A stretch of DNA of 64,000 bases from the NCBI RefSeq assembly GCF_039543245.1, contig NZ_BAABJJ010000029.1, forward strand, positions 124,001-188,000. Direction: 5' to 3'. Source of the stretch: Algibacter_G agarivorans (lineage in GTDB: Bacteria > Bacteroidota > Bacteroidia > Flavobacteriales > Flavobacteriaceae). Both the position numbers and the translations under genes were made by a program. The notes beneath the pieces were generated by a model that saw nothing but the letters and a program-made list of their open reading frames with translations, did not search any database and was not told the DNA's origin. This document shows, piece after piece, positions 34,749-44,020 of this stretch. Position 1 is the first letter of the stretch, and every line of letters starts with the position of its first letter.

Positions 34749-35783
34749 CTATTTCTCAATAATTTCAACCTCAAACAACTTATCCCAACGTTTACCAGTT
34801 ACAAAAATAGTTTTCGTTTTAGGATTATAAGCTATACCGTTTAAAACATCTAAACCTTCATGTTGTTTAACTTTTTTCTTTAAAGGGGTAAAGTCAATAA
34901 CCCCAATTACTGCACCATTTTTCGGATTAATGATGGCTACACCATTCTTTTGATAGCGGTTAGCATATATTTTGCCATCAATCCATTCCATTTCATTAAT
35001 TCCAATAATTTTTCCTTTGTTAGTGTATACTTGGATAAATTCTTGTTCAATTAAAGTTTCAGGATCTAAAAGCCATATTTTCTCTGTGCCGTCACTTTTA
35101 TAGATTATTTTATCATTATTACATAATCCCCAACCTTGTTTGCTGTTTCCATATTTAAAACTGCTTAGTTTTTCAAAAGTGTTTACATCATAAACAAAGC
35201 CTGTACCTTCTTGCCATGTTAGCTGATACACTTTGTTATTTAATATAGTAAGGCCTTCTCCAAAATATTCATCAGCTAGATTAATGTTTTTAATGACTTT
35301 ACCTGTTTTATAATCTAGTTTTCTTAGTTTAGATTCTTTGTACTGACCCGTACTTTCATAAAGTGTATCACCAAAAAACTCTATGCCTTGCGTGTAAGAT
35401 GTTATATCGTGTGGATATTCGTTAATAATTTTATAAGTGTAAACTTTTGGCGTATCACTATTCAAAATGGTTATAGCAGAAGTTGTTACTTCCTTTTCGC
35501 CATTAAAGTAAACCGTAGCTTCAATTGTTTGCTTGCCTAGTTTAACGTTTTTTAATATAAAGTTGTCTGTAGTGCGGTTACCTTCTAAAGTGTAAATAAC
35601 GGAGTCTATAGTATGATTTTTTTTGTTCTCTAAAGAAAGTTTTAAGGTTTTATTATTAGAAATATTACCCTTTTCAGCGTTTGTTTCAATAGTGAAATCA
35701 CTTTTTTTCTGACCAGAGTTTGAACCACAAGACATAAGGATTCCGCTTAAAAATATGATTGTTAGATATTTGTAGGTATTCAT
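34749..35783 (-). CDS. glutaminyl-peptide cyclotransferase (glutamine cyclotransferase family) lipoprotein
   Basis: 344 residues. Lipoprotein signal with LMSC (Cys19). Residues 25-90 are an Ig-like or linker region. Residues 100-340 are the five-bladed beta-propeller of plant/bacterial-type glutaminyl cyclases: TQGIEFFGDTLYESTGQY, LADEYFGEGLTIL, YQLTWQEGTGFVYD, QGWGLCNND, INEMEWIDGKIYANRY, HEGLDVLNGIAYN and FVTGKRWDKLFEV. It converts an N-terminal Gln of exported proteins to pyroglutamate. That fits its setting: eight proteins with type I signal peptides in this window have Gln at the predicted mature N-terminus. It probably acts at the periplasmic face of a membrane. Transcribed alone; promoter not resolved. 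Confidence 0.88.
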   Translation of the reverse strand: MNTYKYLTIIFLSGILMSCGSNSGQKKSDFTIETNAEKGNISNNKTLKLSLENKKNHTIDSVIYTLEGNRTTDNFILKNVKLGKQTIEATVYFNGEKEVTTSAITILNSDTPKVYTYKIINEYPHDITSYTQGIEFFGDTLYESTGQYKESKLRKLDYKTGKVIKNINLADEYFGEGLTILNNKVYQLTWQEGTGFVYDVNTFEKLSSFKYGNSKQGWGLCNNDKIIYKSDGTEKIWLLDPETLIEQEFIQVYTNKGKIIGINEMEWIDGKIYANRYQKNGVAIINPKNGAVIGVIDFTPLKKKVKQHEGLDVLNGIAYNPKTKTIFVTGKRWDKLFEVEIIEK

Positions 35784-35837
35784 TTTAAACTTTTAATTTG
35801 AAGCAAGATATTTATTTAAAATCAGTTTAAAAAATCA

Positions 35838-35867
35838 TTGTGAAAATTTTAAAAGGTTGTATCTTTG
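35838..35867 (+). promoter_or_regulatory. promoter of the SRP RNA gene
   Basis: TTG at 35838-35840, 19-nt spacer, perfect -7 element TATCTTTG at 35860-35867; the RNA would start a few bases downstream. Confidence 0.75.
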
Positions 35868-35870
35868 CCA

Positions 35871-35968
35871 CTGGCAAGTCCTACACAACCAGCTCCTGTT
35901 GAATCCTCCAGGTCGGGAACGAAGCAAAGGTAAATGGTCGTAGCGGTGTGATGTAGGTAGCTTGCCTT
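35871..35968 (+). ncRNA. ffs: signal recognition particle RNA (4.5S/SRP RNA, small bacterial type)
   Basis: About 98 nt. The conserved apical domain is present: CCAGGTCGGGAACGAAGCA with the GGAA-type tetraloop region and the symmetric and asymmetric loops bound by the Ffh M domain. The ends GGCAAG (35873) and CTTGCC (35961-35966) pair and close the rod; a second outer pairing CCTACA/TGTAGG follows. It ends in a T run that acts as terminator with the closing stem. The RNA pairs with Ffh to target signal peptides to SecYEG or YidC. A perfect consensus promoter lies immediately upstream. The minus-strand frame over this region is not a gene. Confidence 0.92.
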
Positions 35969-36028
35969 TTTTTGTGCGCTAAATTGAGATTTTATAAGCA
36001 TAGCGAAATGAAATATTTTAATTTTGTA

Positions 36029-36135
36029 CATTCCCACGAAGGTGGGAATCTTAATTTAAACTTAAATCTTGAAAGCTTTTGCGAATCAAGATTTTTTAGC
36101 TTATTGAACATTTTCATGAAGATGGAAATCTCATT
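36029..36135 (+). repeat. interspersed repeat family C, two adjacent copies
   Basis: CATTCCCACGAAGGTGGGAA at 36029-36048 (TTCCCAC/GTGGGAA hairpin, followed by TCT), and a degenerate second copy at 36111-36135 (CATTTTCATGAAGATGGAAA). Another copy is at 58655-58676. Such hairpin repeats are common between genes in flavobacteria. Confidence 0.5.
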
Positions 36136-36193
36136 ATTTTAAGTTGTATTTTTATAAAATTCAATTTCATACTTATAATTTTTTATTCAAAAT

Positions 36194-36997
36194 ATGTCTA
36201 AAGTTGTTTTAATTACAGGAGGGTCTTCAGGTATAGGTAAGTCTATAGGAGAATACTTAAATGAAAAAGGATTTAAGGTTTATGGGACCAGCAGAAATCC
36301 AGAAAAGTATAAGGACAGTTGTTTTCCTATTTTGGCTTTAGATGTTTCAAATATGGCCTCAATTAAACTTGCTGTTACTACCATCATTGAAAAAGAAAAC
36401 AAATTAGATATTGTTATTAATAATGCTGGAGCTGGAATTACAGGCCCCATTGAAGAAATTCCAGAAGAAGAAATTAAAAACAACTTTGATACCAATTTTT
36501 TTGGACCTATTAATGTTATTAAAGCTGTATTACCAAAGATGCGTGAGCAAAATTCTGGTTTAATAATAAATATAACTTCTATTGCGGGTTATATGGGACT
36601 ACCATACAGAGGTGTTTATAGTGCTAGTAAAGGTGCTTTAGAACTTTTAACAGAAGCTTTTAGAATGGAGTTAAAAGACTTTAATATTAAAATGACTAAC
36701 GTAGCCCCAGGAGATTTTGCAACTAATATTGCGGCTGGTAGATACCATGCGCCATTGCTTGATAATTCGCCTTACAAAAAGCCTTATGGAGATACGTTAG
36801 ATTTAATGAATACCCATGTTGATAATGGCAGCAATCCAAACATTATGGCAAAGGCTGTTTATAAAATCATTAAGACACCAAACCCTAAAGTGCATTATAA
36901 AGTAGGGGAGTTTATGCAGAAATTCTCTATTGTTCTAAAACGAATTTTACCTGATAAAGTTTATGAAAAGCTTTTGATGAACCACTATAAGTTATGA
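36194..36997 (+). CDS. short-chain dehydrogenase/reductase (SDR) family oxidoreductase
   Basis: 267 residues, classical SDR. Cofactor motif TGGSSGIG (residues 8-15), NNAG at 76-79, catalytic Ser129, Tyr142 and Lys146 in YSASK, and a PGDF loop after the active site. Arg/Ser residues after the second strand (TSRNPEKY) suggest NADPH rather than NADH. Substrate not predictable; related proteins are often annotated as reductases of short-chain acyl or retinol-like compounds. No signal peptide. It stands alone between the SRP RNA and the convergent thioredoxin-fold lipoprotein gene; start ATG is unambiguous. Confidence 0.88.
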   Translation: MSKVVLITGGSSGIGKSIGEYLNEKGFKVYGTSRNPEKYKDSCFPILALDVSNMASIKLAVTTIIEKENKLDIVINNAGAGITGPIEEIPEEEIKNNFDTNFFGPINVIKAVLPKMREQNSGLIINITSIAGYMGLPYRGVYSASKGALELLTEAFRMELKDFNIKMTNVAPGDFATNIAAGRYHAPLLDNSPYKKPYGDTLDLMNTHVDNGSNPNIMAKAVYKIIKTPNPKVHYKVGEFMQKFSIVLKRILPDKVYEKLLMNHYKL

Positions 36998-37031
36998 TTT
37001 AAAAAAGTATAAGTTTCTAACTTCTAACTTG

Positions 37032-38456
37032 TCATCTATTTATCAAACCAAGCAGTTGTTCTTCAAAATGTATTGAAAAAAGATTTGTATTGTTATTAAT
37101 AATCTTTTTATTCTTATCAATAATGATTGTTTTAGTCATAGGGTGTATGGCTAAAATTTCAGAAGTTTCTACGGGGTTTTTAAACTGATATTCGTTAGTA
37201 GAATCAAACCCATGCTCAAGAAGCATTTTCTTAGAATTATCTAAACCATATGCATCTACATTTATAGTAATGAATTTTATTTCTGGATACTTTACTTTTA
37301 ATTCTTTCAGCTTATAATGACTTTCTTTAAAATGTTCATAATAAATTTGAGACCAAAAACTAACCACTGTTGGTGTTTGTATTGCTGAATTAATTTCAAT
37401 TTCGCCAGCATTATAATCAACAAGATTTATAGGTGGTAATTTTGATCCTTCTTTTAAATTGTTTAAAGAATTTGCATAGCGTACCATCATTTTTTTTCCT
37501 TCTTCACTTTTGCTTTTACTTAAGTAAGACTCTAAAATAGCATTGTTTTTCTCTTCATTTTTACACTTCGATAGGTAACTCATAGTGAAATGATATAACA
37601 AATCATCTTTAATAGAAGTGTTTGTTACCAAGCTGTCTATAAGTTTAAGTCTGTCTAAATTGTAGCACAACGACCCTCTGTTAAACGATTGGTTATCAGA
37701 ATGGTTATTATGAGATTTAAGGGCTAAATTACTAAAGTTGTGTCTTAAGAATGTACTGTAATTAAAATAATTACTTAAAAATTCATCGTTATAATTAATG
37801 TCTTTTCTATAATCATAAAAATTATCAGGTAATGATTTTAAAATAGCCATTTTATTTTTACCATAGTGCCAAAAAGGATATACTTCTTTACTTGAATAAT
37901 ACCGATAATCTATGTTTGCTTGAGCATATTTTTCAAACAAAGGAGATGGTTTATGTTTTCTTGTGAATGTTTCAAGTGTTTTAATTTTAGATGCTCGTAT
38001 AGAATCTACGTATTTTTGAAAAGCATGAGGGTTTAATTGGCAGAGTTTTATATTGTGCTTTTCTTCCTTTTCGTTTTCTAAAAACTCATTAATCAAATAG
38101 TTGTTTTTTTTATCGCCTATGCCTGTAAAAACCAACGATTCATCAAAATCTAAAGTGTTTAATCTAAAAAGCACACTATCTTTTGGTTCGAGCAAAATCA
38201 TTTGATACTCGCCACCATGTCTAAAAGTATACAGACCTTGCTGTATATTGTTAACTTTATGAAGAAACCTATTTCGACCATCTAGCGTAATGGTATCAAC
38301 AATGCTTTTATCTTTATATAGTATGACGTAGTCTGTATTTGGGTTAATAATTTCGCCGCCAAGATATGCATAATCAATTGTGGTTTCATTACCATCTTTT
38401 TTGCAGCCGAAAAAAAATGCTATGAGAATTAATATAAATGTAAAATATAACTTCAT
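37032..38456 (-). CDS. thioredoxin-fold (TlpA-like) lipoprotein lacking the CxxC motif
   Basis: 474 residues. Lipoprotein signal with FFGC (Cys18). Residues 25-140 match the DUF4369-like beta domain found before TlpA domains in Bacteroidota (YLGGEIINPNTDYVILYKD, IVDTITLDGRNRF). Residues 140-330 are helical. The C-terminal about 140 residues have the TlpA/thioredoxin layout (GSKLPPINLVDY, TPTVVSFWSQIYYEHFK, FITINVDAYG, HPMTKTIIIDKNKKI), but the redox site expected after FW reads SQIY, with no cysteine. It therefore cannot act as a disulfide reductase by the usual mechanism and may have a binding role. Outer-membrane or periplasmic lipoprotein. Partner unknown. Confidence 0.75.
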   Translation of the reverse strand: MKLYFTFILILIAFFFGCKKDGNETTIDYAYLGGEIINPNTDYVILYKDKSIVDTITLDGRNRFLHKVNNIQQGLYTFRHGGEYQMILLEPKDSVLFRLNTLDFDESLVFTGIGDKKNNYLINEFLENEKEEKHNIKLCQLNPHAFQKYVDSIRASKIKTLETFTRKHKPSPLFEKYAQANIDYRYYSSKEVYPFWHYGKNKMAILKSLPDNFYDYRKDINYNDEFLSNYFNYSTFLRHNFSNLALKSHNNHSDNQSFNRGSLCYNLDRLKLIDSLVTNTSIKDDLLYHFTMSYLSKCKNEEKNNAILESYLSKSKSEEGKKMMVRYANSLNNLKEGSKLPPINLVDYNAGEIEINSAIQTPTVVSFWSQIYYEHFKESHYKLKELKVKYPEIKFITINVDAYGLDNSKKMLLEHGFDSTNEYQFKNPVETSEILAIHPMTKTIIIDKNKKIINNNTNLFSIHFEEQLLGLINR

Positions 38457-38615
38457 AAATCCCTTCTGAGTGTATTTTATATAAACAAAAATATAGCTTG
38501 TATTTATAAAGTCCTGTTAATGCGTTGTTAAATGTTTACTAAACAAAAAACTGCTTAAAAGCTTTAAATACTTAAAATTAGAGGCTCTAAGTTTCGTCTT
38601 ATGAGTGTAATTTTC

Positions 38616-38623
38616 TACTTTTG
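38616..38623 (+). promoter_or_regulatory. -7 promoter element of the ABC-F gene
   Basis: Perfect TACTTTTG; predicted start near 38630. This lies downstream of the earliest in-frame start (38601) and so supports the ATG at 38646. Confidence 0.55.
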
Positions 38624-38645
38624 CAAAAAAATTAAAATAACCCTT

Positions 38646-40271
38646 ATGTTATCAGTATCTAACCTTTCAGTACAATTTGGTAAACGCGTTCTTTTTGATG
38701 AAGTAAATACCACCTTTAATAATGGTAATTGCTACGGTATAATTGGTGCCAATGGTTCTGGGAAATCTACATTTTTAAAGATTATTTCTGGACAACAAGA
38801 GCCAACATCTGGTCATGTGTCTTTAGAAACAGGTAAACGTATGTCTGTGTTGGAGCAAAATCATAATTTATATGACGAGCATACAGTTTTGGAAACGATT
38901 TTGATGGGTAACAAACCCCTATTCAAAATTAAAACTGAGATTGATGCACTTTATGCTGATTATACGGATGAGAATGCTGATAAAATAGGTGAGCTTCAAG
39001 TTAAATTTGAAGAAATGGATGGTTGGAATGCCGATAGTAATGCAGCTTCCATGTTATCTAATTTAGGTATTAAAGAAGAGTTTCATCATACTTTGATGGC
39101 AGATTTAGATGGAAAACAAAAAGTACGTGTATTATTGGCACAGGCTTTATTTGGAAATCCTGACGTACTGATTATGGATGAGCCTACCAATGATTTAGAT
39201 TATGAAACCATTTCGTGGCTAGAAAACTTTTTGGCAAATTATGATAACTGTGTTATTGTAGTATCGCATGATAGACACTTTTTAGATGCGGTTTGTACGC
39301 ATATCTCAGATATTGACTTCGGAAAAATAAATCATTATTCTGGGAACTATACGTTTTGGTATGAGTCTTCTCAATTAGCAGCAAGACAGCATGCACAACA
39401 AAACAAAAAAGCCGAAGAAAAGAAAAAAGAATTAGAAGAGTTTATACGTCGTTTTTCTGCCAATGTTGCAAAAAGTAAGCAAGCAACTAGTAGAAAGAAA
39501 ATGATTGAAAAGCTTAATATTGGTGATATTAGACGAACAAGTCGTCGCTACCCGGCTATTATTTTTGAACGTGAAAGAGAAGCTGGTGATCAAATATTAA
39601 ATATTGAAGGCTTAGCAGCGTCTACCGAAGGTGAAGTCTTATTTAAAAACATTGATTTAAATCTAGCAAAAGGCGATAAAGTTGTTGTGTTTTCTAGAGA
39701 TTCTAGAGCTACAACGGCTTTTTATCAAATACTGAATAACAAAGAAAAAGCTGATGCTGGTAAGTTCATGTGGGGTGTTACAACCACACAATCCTATTTG
39801 CCTTTGGATAATAGTGAGTTTTTTGATAATGAGTTAACGTTAATAGATTGGTTGCGCCAATGGGCAACTACAGAAGAAGAGCGCGAAGAAGTAAATATCC
39901 GTGGGTTTTTAGGAAAAATGATTTTTAGTGGGGAAGAGGCTTTTAAGAAATCTTCCGTATTATCAGGGGGTGAAAAAGTAAGATGTATGCTGTCTCGTAT
40001 GATGATGATGAGAGCTAACGTGTTACAATTAGACGAACCAACTAATCATTTAGATTTAGAAAGTATTACAGCGTTTAATAACTCGCTTAAAAACTTTAAA
40101 GGCACCATATTATTTACAACGCATGACCATGAGTTTGCTCAAACTGTTGCAAATAGAGTGGTGGAGTTAACCCCAAATGGCGTTATAGACCGTTACACAA
40201 CATTTGATGAATACATGCAAGACAAAAAGATTAAGGAATTGCGTGATAAAATGTATGCGGTTACTGCGTAA
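38646..40271 (+). CDS. ABC-F family ATPase with one degenerate ATP site
   Basis: 541 residues, no membrane segment: two ABC domains joined by a charged helical linker (about 240-310), the ABC-F layout of ribosome-associated factors. NBD1 has Walker A GANGSGKST and Walker B VLIMDEPTNDLD but its signature is degenerate (DLDGKQKV in place of LSGGQ). NBD2 has an intact signature (VLSGGEKVR) and Walker B (VLQLDEPTNHLD), while its Walker A reads FSRDSRATT. Because ATP sites form between Walker A of one domain and the signature of the other, one site is intact and the other is lost at both halves. This form is shared, as far as I know, by flavobacterial orthologues. Likely role in translation; no antibiotic-resistance claim can be made. 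Stands alone. Confidence 0.88.
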   Translation: MLSVSNLSVQFGKRVLFDEVNTTFNNGNCYGIIGANGSGKSTFLKIISGQQEPTSGHVSLETGKRMSVLEQNHNLYDEHTVLETILMGNKPLFKIKTEIDALYADYTDENADKIGELQVKFEEMDGWNADSNAASMLSNLGIKEEFHHTLMADLDGKQKVRVLLAQALFGNPDVLIMDEPTNDLDYETISWLENFLANYDNCVIVVSHDRHFLDAVCTHISDIDFGKINHYSGNYTFWYESSQLAARQHAQQNKKAEEKKKELEEFIRRFSANVAKSKQATSRKKMIEKLNIGDIRRTSRRYPAIIFEREREAGDQILNIEGLAASTEGEVLFKNIDLNLAKGDKVVVFSRDSRATTAFYQILNNKEKADAGKFMWGVTTTQSYLPLDNSEFFDNELTLIDWLRQWATTEEEREEVNIRGFLGKMIFSGEEAFKKSSVLSGGEKVRCMLSRMMMMRANVLQLDEPTNHLDLESITAFNNSLKNFKGTILFTTHDHEFAQTVANRVVELTPNGVIDRYTTFDEYMQDKKIKELRDKMYAVTA

Positions 40272-40329
40272 TTATAACGTAATTTATTTTTCTCTCCTTT
40301 GGAAAGTTACTTCAAAGAGATAGAAAGCA

Positions 40330-40560
40330 TCAAGATTGTAATTCTGAAGTAATATTTTCAACAACTAAAACAGCTTTATCAAGTTCATCTTTATGGACAA
40401 AAATTTGTTTAAGTATTGAATTAGAAGAGCCAAAAAGAGGGGTAAGCCCTGAATCGGTTTGGTCTTTTATAACAGGAATTATGTCTTCTTTCTCTAAATC
40501 AGCAACAATACGTTGTGCAATAATAATATCACCAGTAAATACTTTAATGTAGTTTGACAT
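40330..40560 (-). CDS. DUF2007 domain protein
   Basis: 76 residues covering one DUF2007 (putative signal-transducing protein) domain: YIKVFTGDIIIAQRIVADLE, then EDIIPVIKDQTDSG and KQIFVHKDELDKAVLVVEN. The fold is a ferredoxin-like PII-type module that probably binds a ligand or partner; function not established. Small, soluble and alone, convergent with the ABC-F gene and followed on its own strand by the PAP2-pheT group. Confidence 0.8.
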   Translation of the reverse strand: MSNYIKVFTGDIIIAQRIVADLEKEDIIPVIKDQTDSGLTPLFGSSNSILKQIFVHKDELDKAVLVVENITSELQS

Positions 40561-40652
40561 AGCTATAAGTTTTAAAGAGTCCTTCTTAAAGGTACGAAAA
40601 AAATGAATACCATTAATAGGTTAAGTAGAATAGTCTATAATTCTGAAACCGC

Positions 40653-41501
40653 TCAAAAAGACCCTATTAGCCCAATTTTGTCACCTGTAAAACTTAATCT
40701 CCAACTTATGAGCTTTTCTTTTTTGTTATACTTGTAAGAATTTGAATTGAACATGAACTTATCTATGCTATCTACCACAACAATGCTTAATACAGCAGCA
40801 ACTCCAACATCCGTTGGCCAATGTGCTCCAGCAAATAGTCTTGAAATTGGAGCGACAGACCCTAAAGTGTATATACCAATTTTTGTCCAAGTATTATCAA
40901 ACTGTTTAGCAATAGCATGAGCCATTGTAACCGATAATACCGTATGACCAGATGGAAAAGAGTGAAGTCCTGGTTCTCTAGACCAAAACCTAAATTCGGT
41001 ACTTTTTAGACCATTTTTAGGGCGGCTTCTACCAAAAGCAGTTTTACTTAAACTTTGAATTATACCAGAGGTAAAAGAAGATGAGATAATTAAAATACTG
41101 GTTTTTCTTATTTTTTCGTTTTTAGTAAATAATCCGACTCCATACAATCCAGCATTAGCAATAAAATAAACTTGTGGGCTTCCAAAACGTGTCCCTACTT
41201 CTTGAAATAAAATGGGAACATGTGGTTCATTTCGAATAAATAGTTCGCTGGCCTCATCGTCAATTGTTGAAAGCGCCAAAGCACTTACTAAAACAGTGGC
41301 TAGCGTTGATAAATCCTTCTTTTTCCAATGAAAAGGTCTAGAGAAGGAATGACCAACATTTTTGATTCCATTTTTTAAATCATATAACGCTAGCTTGCCA
41401 ATAGATGAAGTATCTGCTGTTTTTTCTGTTGCTAAAAATTGTTGCGCATTTAATTTGCATGAACAAAAGATTATTAAGCTGAATACTAAGAGTTTTTTCA
41501 A
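40653..41501 (-). CDS. PAP2-family phosphatase
   Basis: 282 residues. Signal peptide ends LNA with Q next, then a PAP2 acid phosphatase domain with the three motifs: KTAFGRSRPKNG, SFPSGHTVLSVTMAHA and SRLFAGAHWPTDVG. Hydrophobic stretches near 60-80, 110-130 and 215-245 would be membrane helices or buried helices of the domain. Relatives dephosphorylate undecaprenyl-pyrophosphate, phosphatidic acid or lipid A; the sequence alone does not choose. It begins 7 bp after pheT on the same strand and is probably in its transcript, an unrelated pairing. Confidence 0.85.
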   Translation of the reverse strand: MKKLLVFSLIIFCSCKLNAQQFLATEKTADTSSIGKLALYDLKNGIKNVGHSFSRPFHWKKKDLSTLATVLVSALALSTIDDEASELFIRNEPHVPILFQEVGTRFGSPQVYFIANAGLYGVGLFTKNEKIRKTSILIISSSFTSGIIQSLSKTAFGRSRPKNGLKSTEFRFWSREPGLHSFPSGHTVLSVTMAHAIAKQFDNTWTKIGIYTLGSVAPISRLFAGAHWPTDVGVAAVLSIVVVDSIDKFMFNSNSYKYNKKEKLISWRLSFTGDKIGLIGSF

Positions 41502-41508
41502 AATAAAA

Positions 41509-43935
41509 TTACCTTAGTTCAGCGCCAAGTTGCTTTTCAAAGTTTGATTGAAGCTTAGACATAATCTTGTCTATTTGCTTATCGGTAAGCGTTTTGTTTT
41601 CATCTTGTAAAGTAAAACTAACGGCATAACTCTTTTTACCTTTAGGTAAGTTTTTGCCTTGATAAACATCAAACAAATTAACATCTTTAAGTAATTGTTT
41701 TTCAGTTTGTTTGGAAATCTTATATATAGCGTCAAATGAAATATTATCGTCTAATAATAAAGCAAAATCACGGCGAACCTCAGGATATTTTGGAATCGAT
41801 TTAAACTTAATGTTATTGCGCTTTAACACATCTAAAATAGCATCCCAATTAAAATCAGCAAAAACTACTTCTTGAGAAATATCAAAATGTTTTAATACGG
41901 GTTTCTTTATCAAACCAAAATCGACCAGTTTGTTTTTTCCTAATCCTAAAGTTAGTCCTTCTGCAAATAAATCATTGCTAATTGGTGATTCTTTGAATCT
42001 AGAAATGCCCAAACGCTCAAGAATAGAAATGATAAGTCCTTTCATTAAAAAGAAATCACTTTTTTTACTGGGACTATGCCAATTTTCTGAATTTTGATTC
42101 CCCGTTACAAGAATGGATAAATGTTTAAACTCTTCTCTTTTATCACCAAAACCATGGTATGTTTTTCCGAATTCAAATAGTTTTAAATCAGAGCGTTTTC
42201 TGTTAATGTTAAATGATACTGCTTCTAATCCCGAAAATAATAACGACTGTCTTAAAACAGACAAATCATTACTTAAAGGGTTAAGCATAGTTATATTATG
42301 TTCTTCTTTTAGTTGTTCGCTTAAAGCAACATAATTAGGTGTGGTGAGCGAATTTGAAAGGATTTCAAAAAAACCTTGGGCCGCTAATTGGTTACCAATT
42401 ACATTTTGAATTTTATAATCTTCAAAACGAGATGTATTAGAAATAGAAGCGTTTAATTTTTCTGTAGTTTTAATATTGTTGTACCCATAAACCCTTAATA
42501 TTTCTTCAATAATATCAGCTTCACGTTGTACATCATTCCTATATGCGGGCACGGTTAAGCCTAAACCGGCTTCAGTAACATTGTTTACTTTTATATCTAA
42601 GGATGTTAAAATACGTTTAATGATTTCTTTCGGGATTTCTTCTCCAATTAATTTTTTGGCGTTTTCAAAACTTAAACGAACCTCGAAATCTTTAATTTTT
42701 TTAGGGTAGACATCAATAATATCGCTGGTTATTTCGCCGCCAGCTATCTCTTGAATTAATAAAGCGGCTCGTTTTAAAGCATATTCAGTAATATTTGGGT
42801 CTATACCACGCTCAAATCTAAATGAGGCGTCTGTATTTAGCGCATGGCGTTTAGCCGTTTTACGAATGCTTACAGGGTTAAAATAGGCGCTTTCTAAAAA
42901 TATGCTGGTTGTGTTTTCTGTAACTCCAGAATCAATACCTCCAAAAACACCGGCAATACACATTGGTTTTTCAGCATCACAAATCATTAGGTCATCTTCA
43001 TGCAATTCGCGTTCAACACCATCTAAAGTTACAAACTTGGTACCTGCTTTTAAGGTTTTAACTTCTACCTTATTGCCAGACATTTTTACAGTATCAAAGG
43101 CATGTAAAGGCTGTCCTAGTTCATGTAACACATAATTTGTGGCATCAACAATATTGTTAATAGGGCTTAATCCAATAGCTTTCAAGCGGTGCTGCAACCA
43201 AGCAGGAGATTCTTTAACTTTTAAACCAGAAATGGTAACACCGCAATAGCGCGGTGCTAAATCTTTGTTTATAACATTCACATCTATTTTTAAAGTGCGG
43301 TTATCAACATGAAACGCACTTACAGAAGGCGTAATCAATTCTAAATTAATATCCTTTTGCACCAAACCTGCTTTTAAATCGCGAGCAGTACCCAGATGGC
43401 TCATGGCATCTGCTCGGTTTGGTGTTAAACCAATTTCAAAAACTTGGTCGTTTTCAATATCAAAAATATTGGCAGCAAGTGTACCTATCTTAATTTTATC
43501 ATCTAATACTAAAATACCGTCATGTGATTTTCCTAATCCTAGTTCATCTTCGGCGCAAATCATTCCGAAGCTTTCTTCACCTCTAATTTTTCCTTTTTTT
43601 ATGGTCCAAGATTCACCTTCTTCGGTATATAAAGTCGTTCCAATTGTTGCAACAGGTACTTTTTGTCCAGCAGCAACATTAGGTGCTCCACATACAATTT
43701 GTAAATGAGAATCTCCTCCAACATCTACAGTGGTAACTTTAAGTTTGTCTGCATTTGGATGTTTAACACAGGTTAACACTTCGCCAACTACAATACCCTC
43801 TAATCCACCTTTTACAGATTGATAGACATCAACACCTTCAACTTCAAGTCCTAAATCTGTGAGTAATTCGCTGGTTTGTTCTGGTGTCCAATCTGTTTTA
43901 ATAAATTGTTTTAACCAATTGTATGAAATCTTCAT
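41509..43935 (-). CDS. pheT: phenylalanine--tRNA ligase beta subunit
   Basis: 808 residues, full length for the bacterial subunit. Order: B1 and tRNA-binding (EMAP/Csa-like) domain at about 40-150 (GIVVGEVLTCVKHPNADKL, VCGAPNV), B3/B4 editing domain (about 210-395, SGLKVKESPAWLQHRL, NIVDATNYVLHELGQPLHAFD), B5 domain, the class II-like core and the C-terminal ferredoxin-fold anticodon-binding domain (SFTLQDENKTLTDKQID). It pairs with PheS, which is not in the window. A consensus promoter lies at 43959-43989. Followed at 7 bp by the PAP2 phosphatase gene. Confidence 0.96.
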   Translation of the reverse strand: MKISYNWLKQFIKTDWTPEQTSELLTDLGLEVEGVDVYQSVKGGLEGIVVGEVLTCVKHPNADKLKVTTVDVGGDSHLQIVCGAPNVAAGQKVPVATIGTTLYTEEGESWTIKKGKIRGEESFGMICAEDELGLGKSHDGILVLDDKIKIGTLAANIFDIENDQVFEIGLTPNRADAMSHLGTARDLKAGLVQKDINLELITPSVSAFHVDNRTLKIDVNVINKDLAPRYCGVTISGLKVKESPAWLQHRLKAIGLSPINNIVDATNYVLHELGQPLHAFDTVKMSGNKVEVKTLKAGTKFVTLDGVERELHEDDLMICDAEKPMCIAGVFGGIDSGVTENTTSIFLESAYFNPVSIRKTAKRHALNTDASFRFERGIDPNITEYALKRAALLIQEIAGGEITSDIIDVYPKKIKDFEVRLSFENAKKLIGEEIPKEIIKRILTSLDIKVNNVTEAGLGLTVPAYRNDVQREADIIEEILRVYGYNNIKTTEKLNASISNTSRFEDYKIQNVIGNQLAAQGFFEILSNSLTTPNYVALSEQLKEEHNITMLNPLSNDLSVLRQSLLFSGLEAVSFNINRKRSDLKLFEFGKTYHGFGDKREEFKHLSILVTGNQNSENWHSPSKKSDFFLMKGLIISILERLGISRFKESPISNDLFAEGLTLGLGKNKLVDFGLIKKPVLKHFDISQEVVFADFNWDAILDVLKRNNIKFKSIPKYPEVRRDFALLLDDNISFDAIYKISKQTEKQLLKDVNLFDVYQGKNLPKGKKSYAVSFTLQDENKTLTDKQIDKIMSKLQSNFEKQLGAELR

Positions 43936-43958
43936 AAATCATTATCGTATTAAGCGAG

Positions 43959-43989
43959 CAAAGATAAAATATTGCTGTCAGCATTCAAA
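43959..43989 (-). promoter_or_regulatory. promoter of pheT
   Basis: Read on the minus strand: TTTG (43989-43986), 19-nt spacer, perfect -7 TATCTTTG (43966-43959). The ATG follows 23 nt later. Confidence 0.75.
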
Positions 43990-44020
43990 CAAAGCATGAA
44001 AGTTTATATGGATAAAGTAT

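Noticed and set aside
35849..36037. 62-residue minus-strand frame over the SRP RNA
   Set aside because: The sequence is explained fully by the SRP RNA, its promoter and its terminator.
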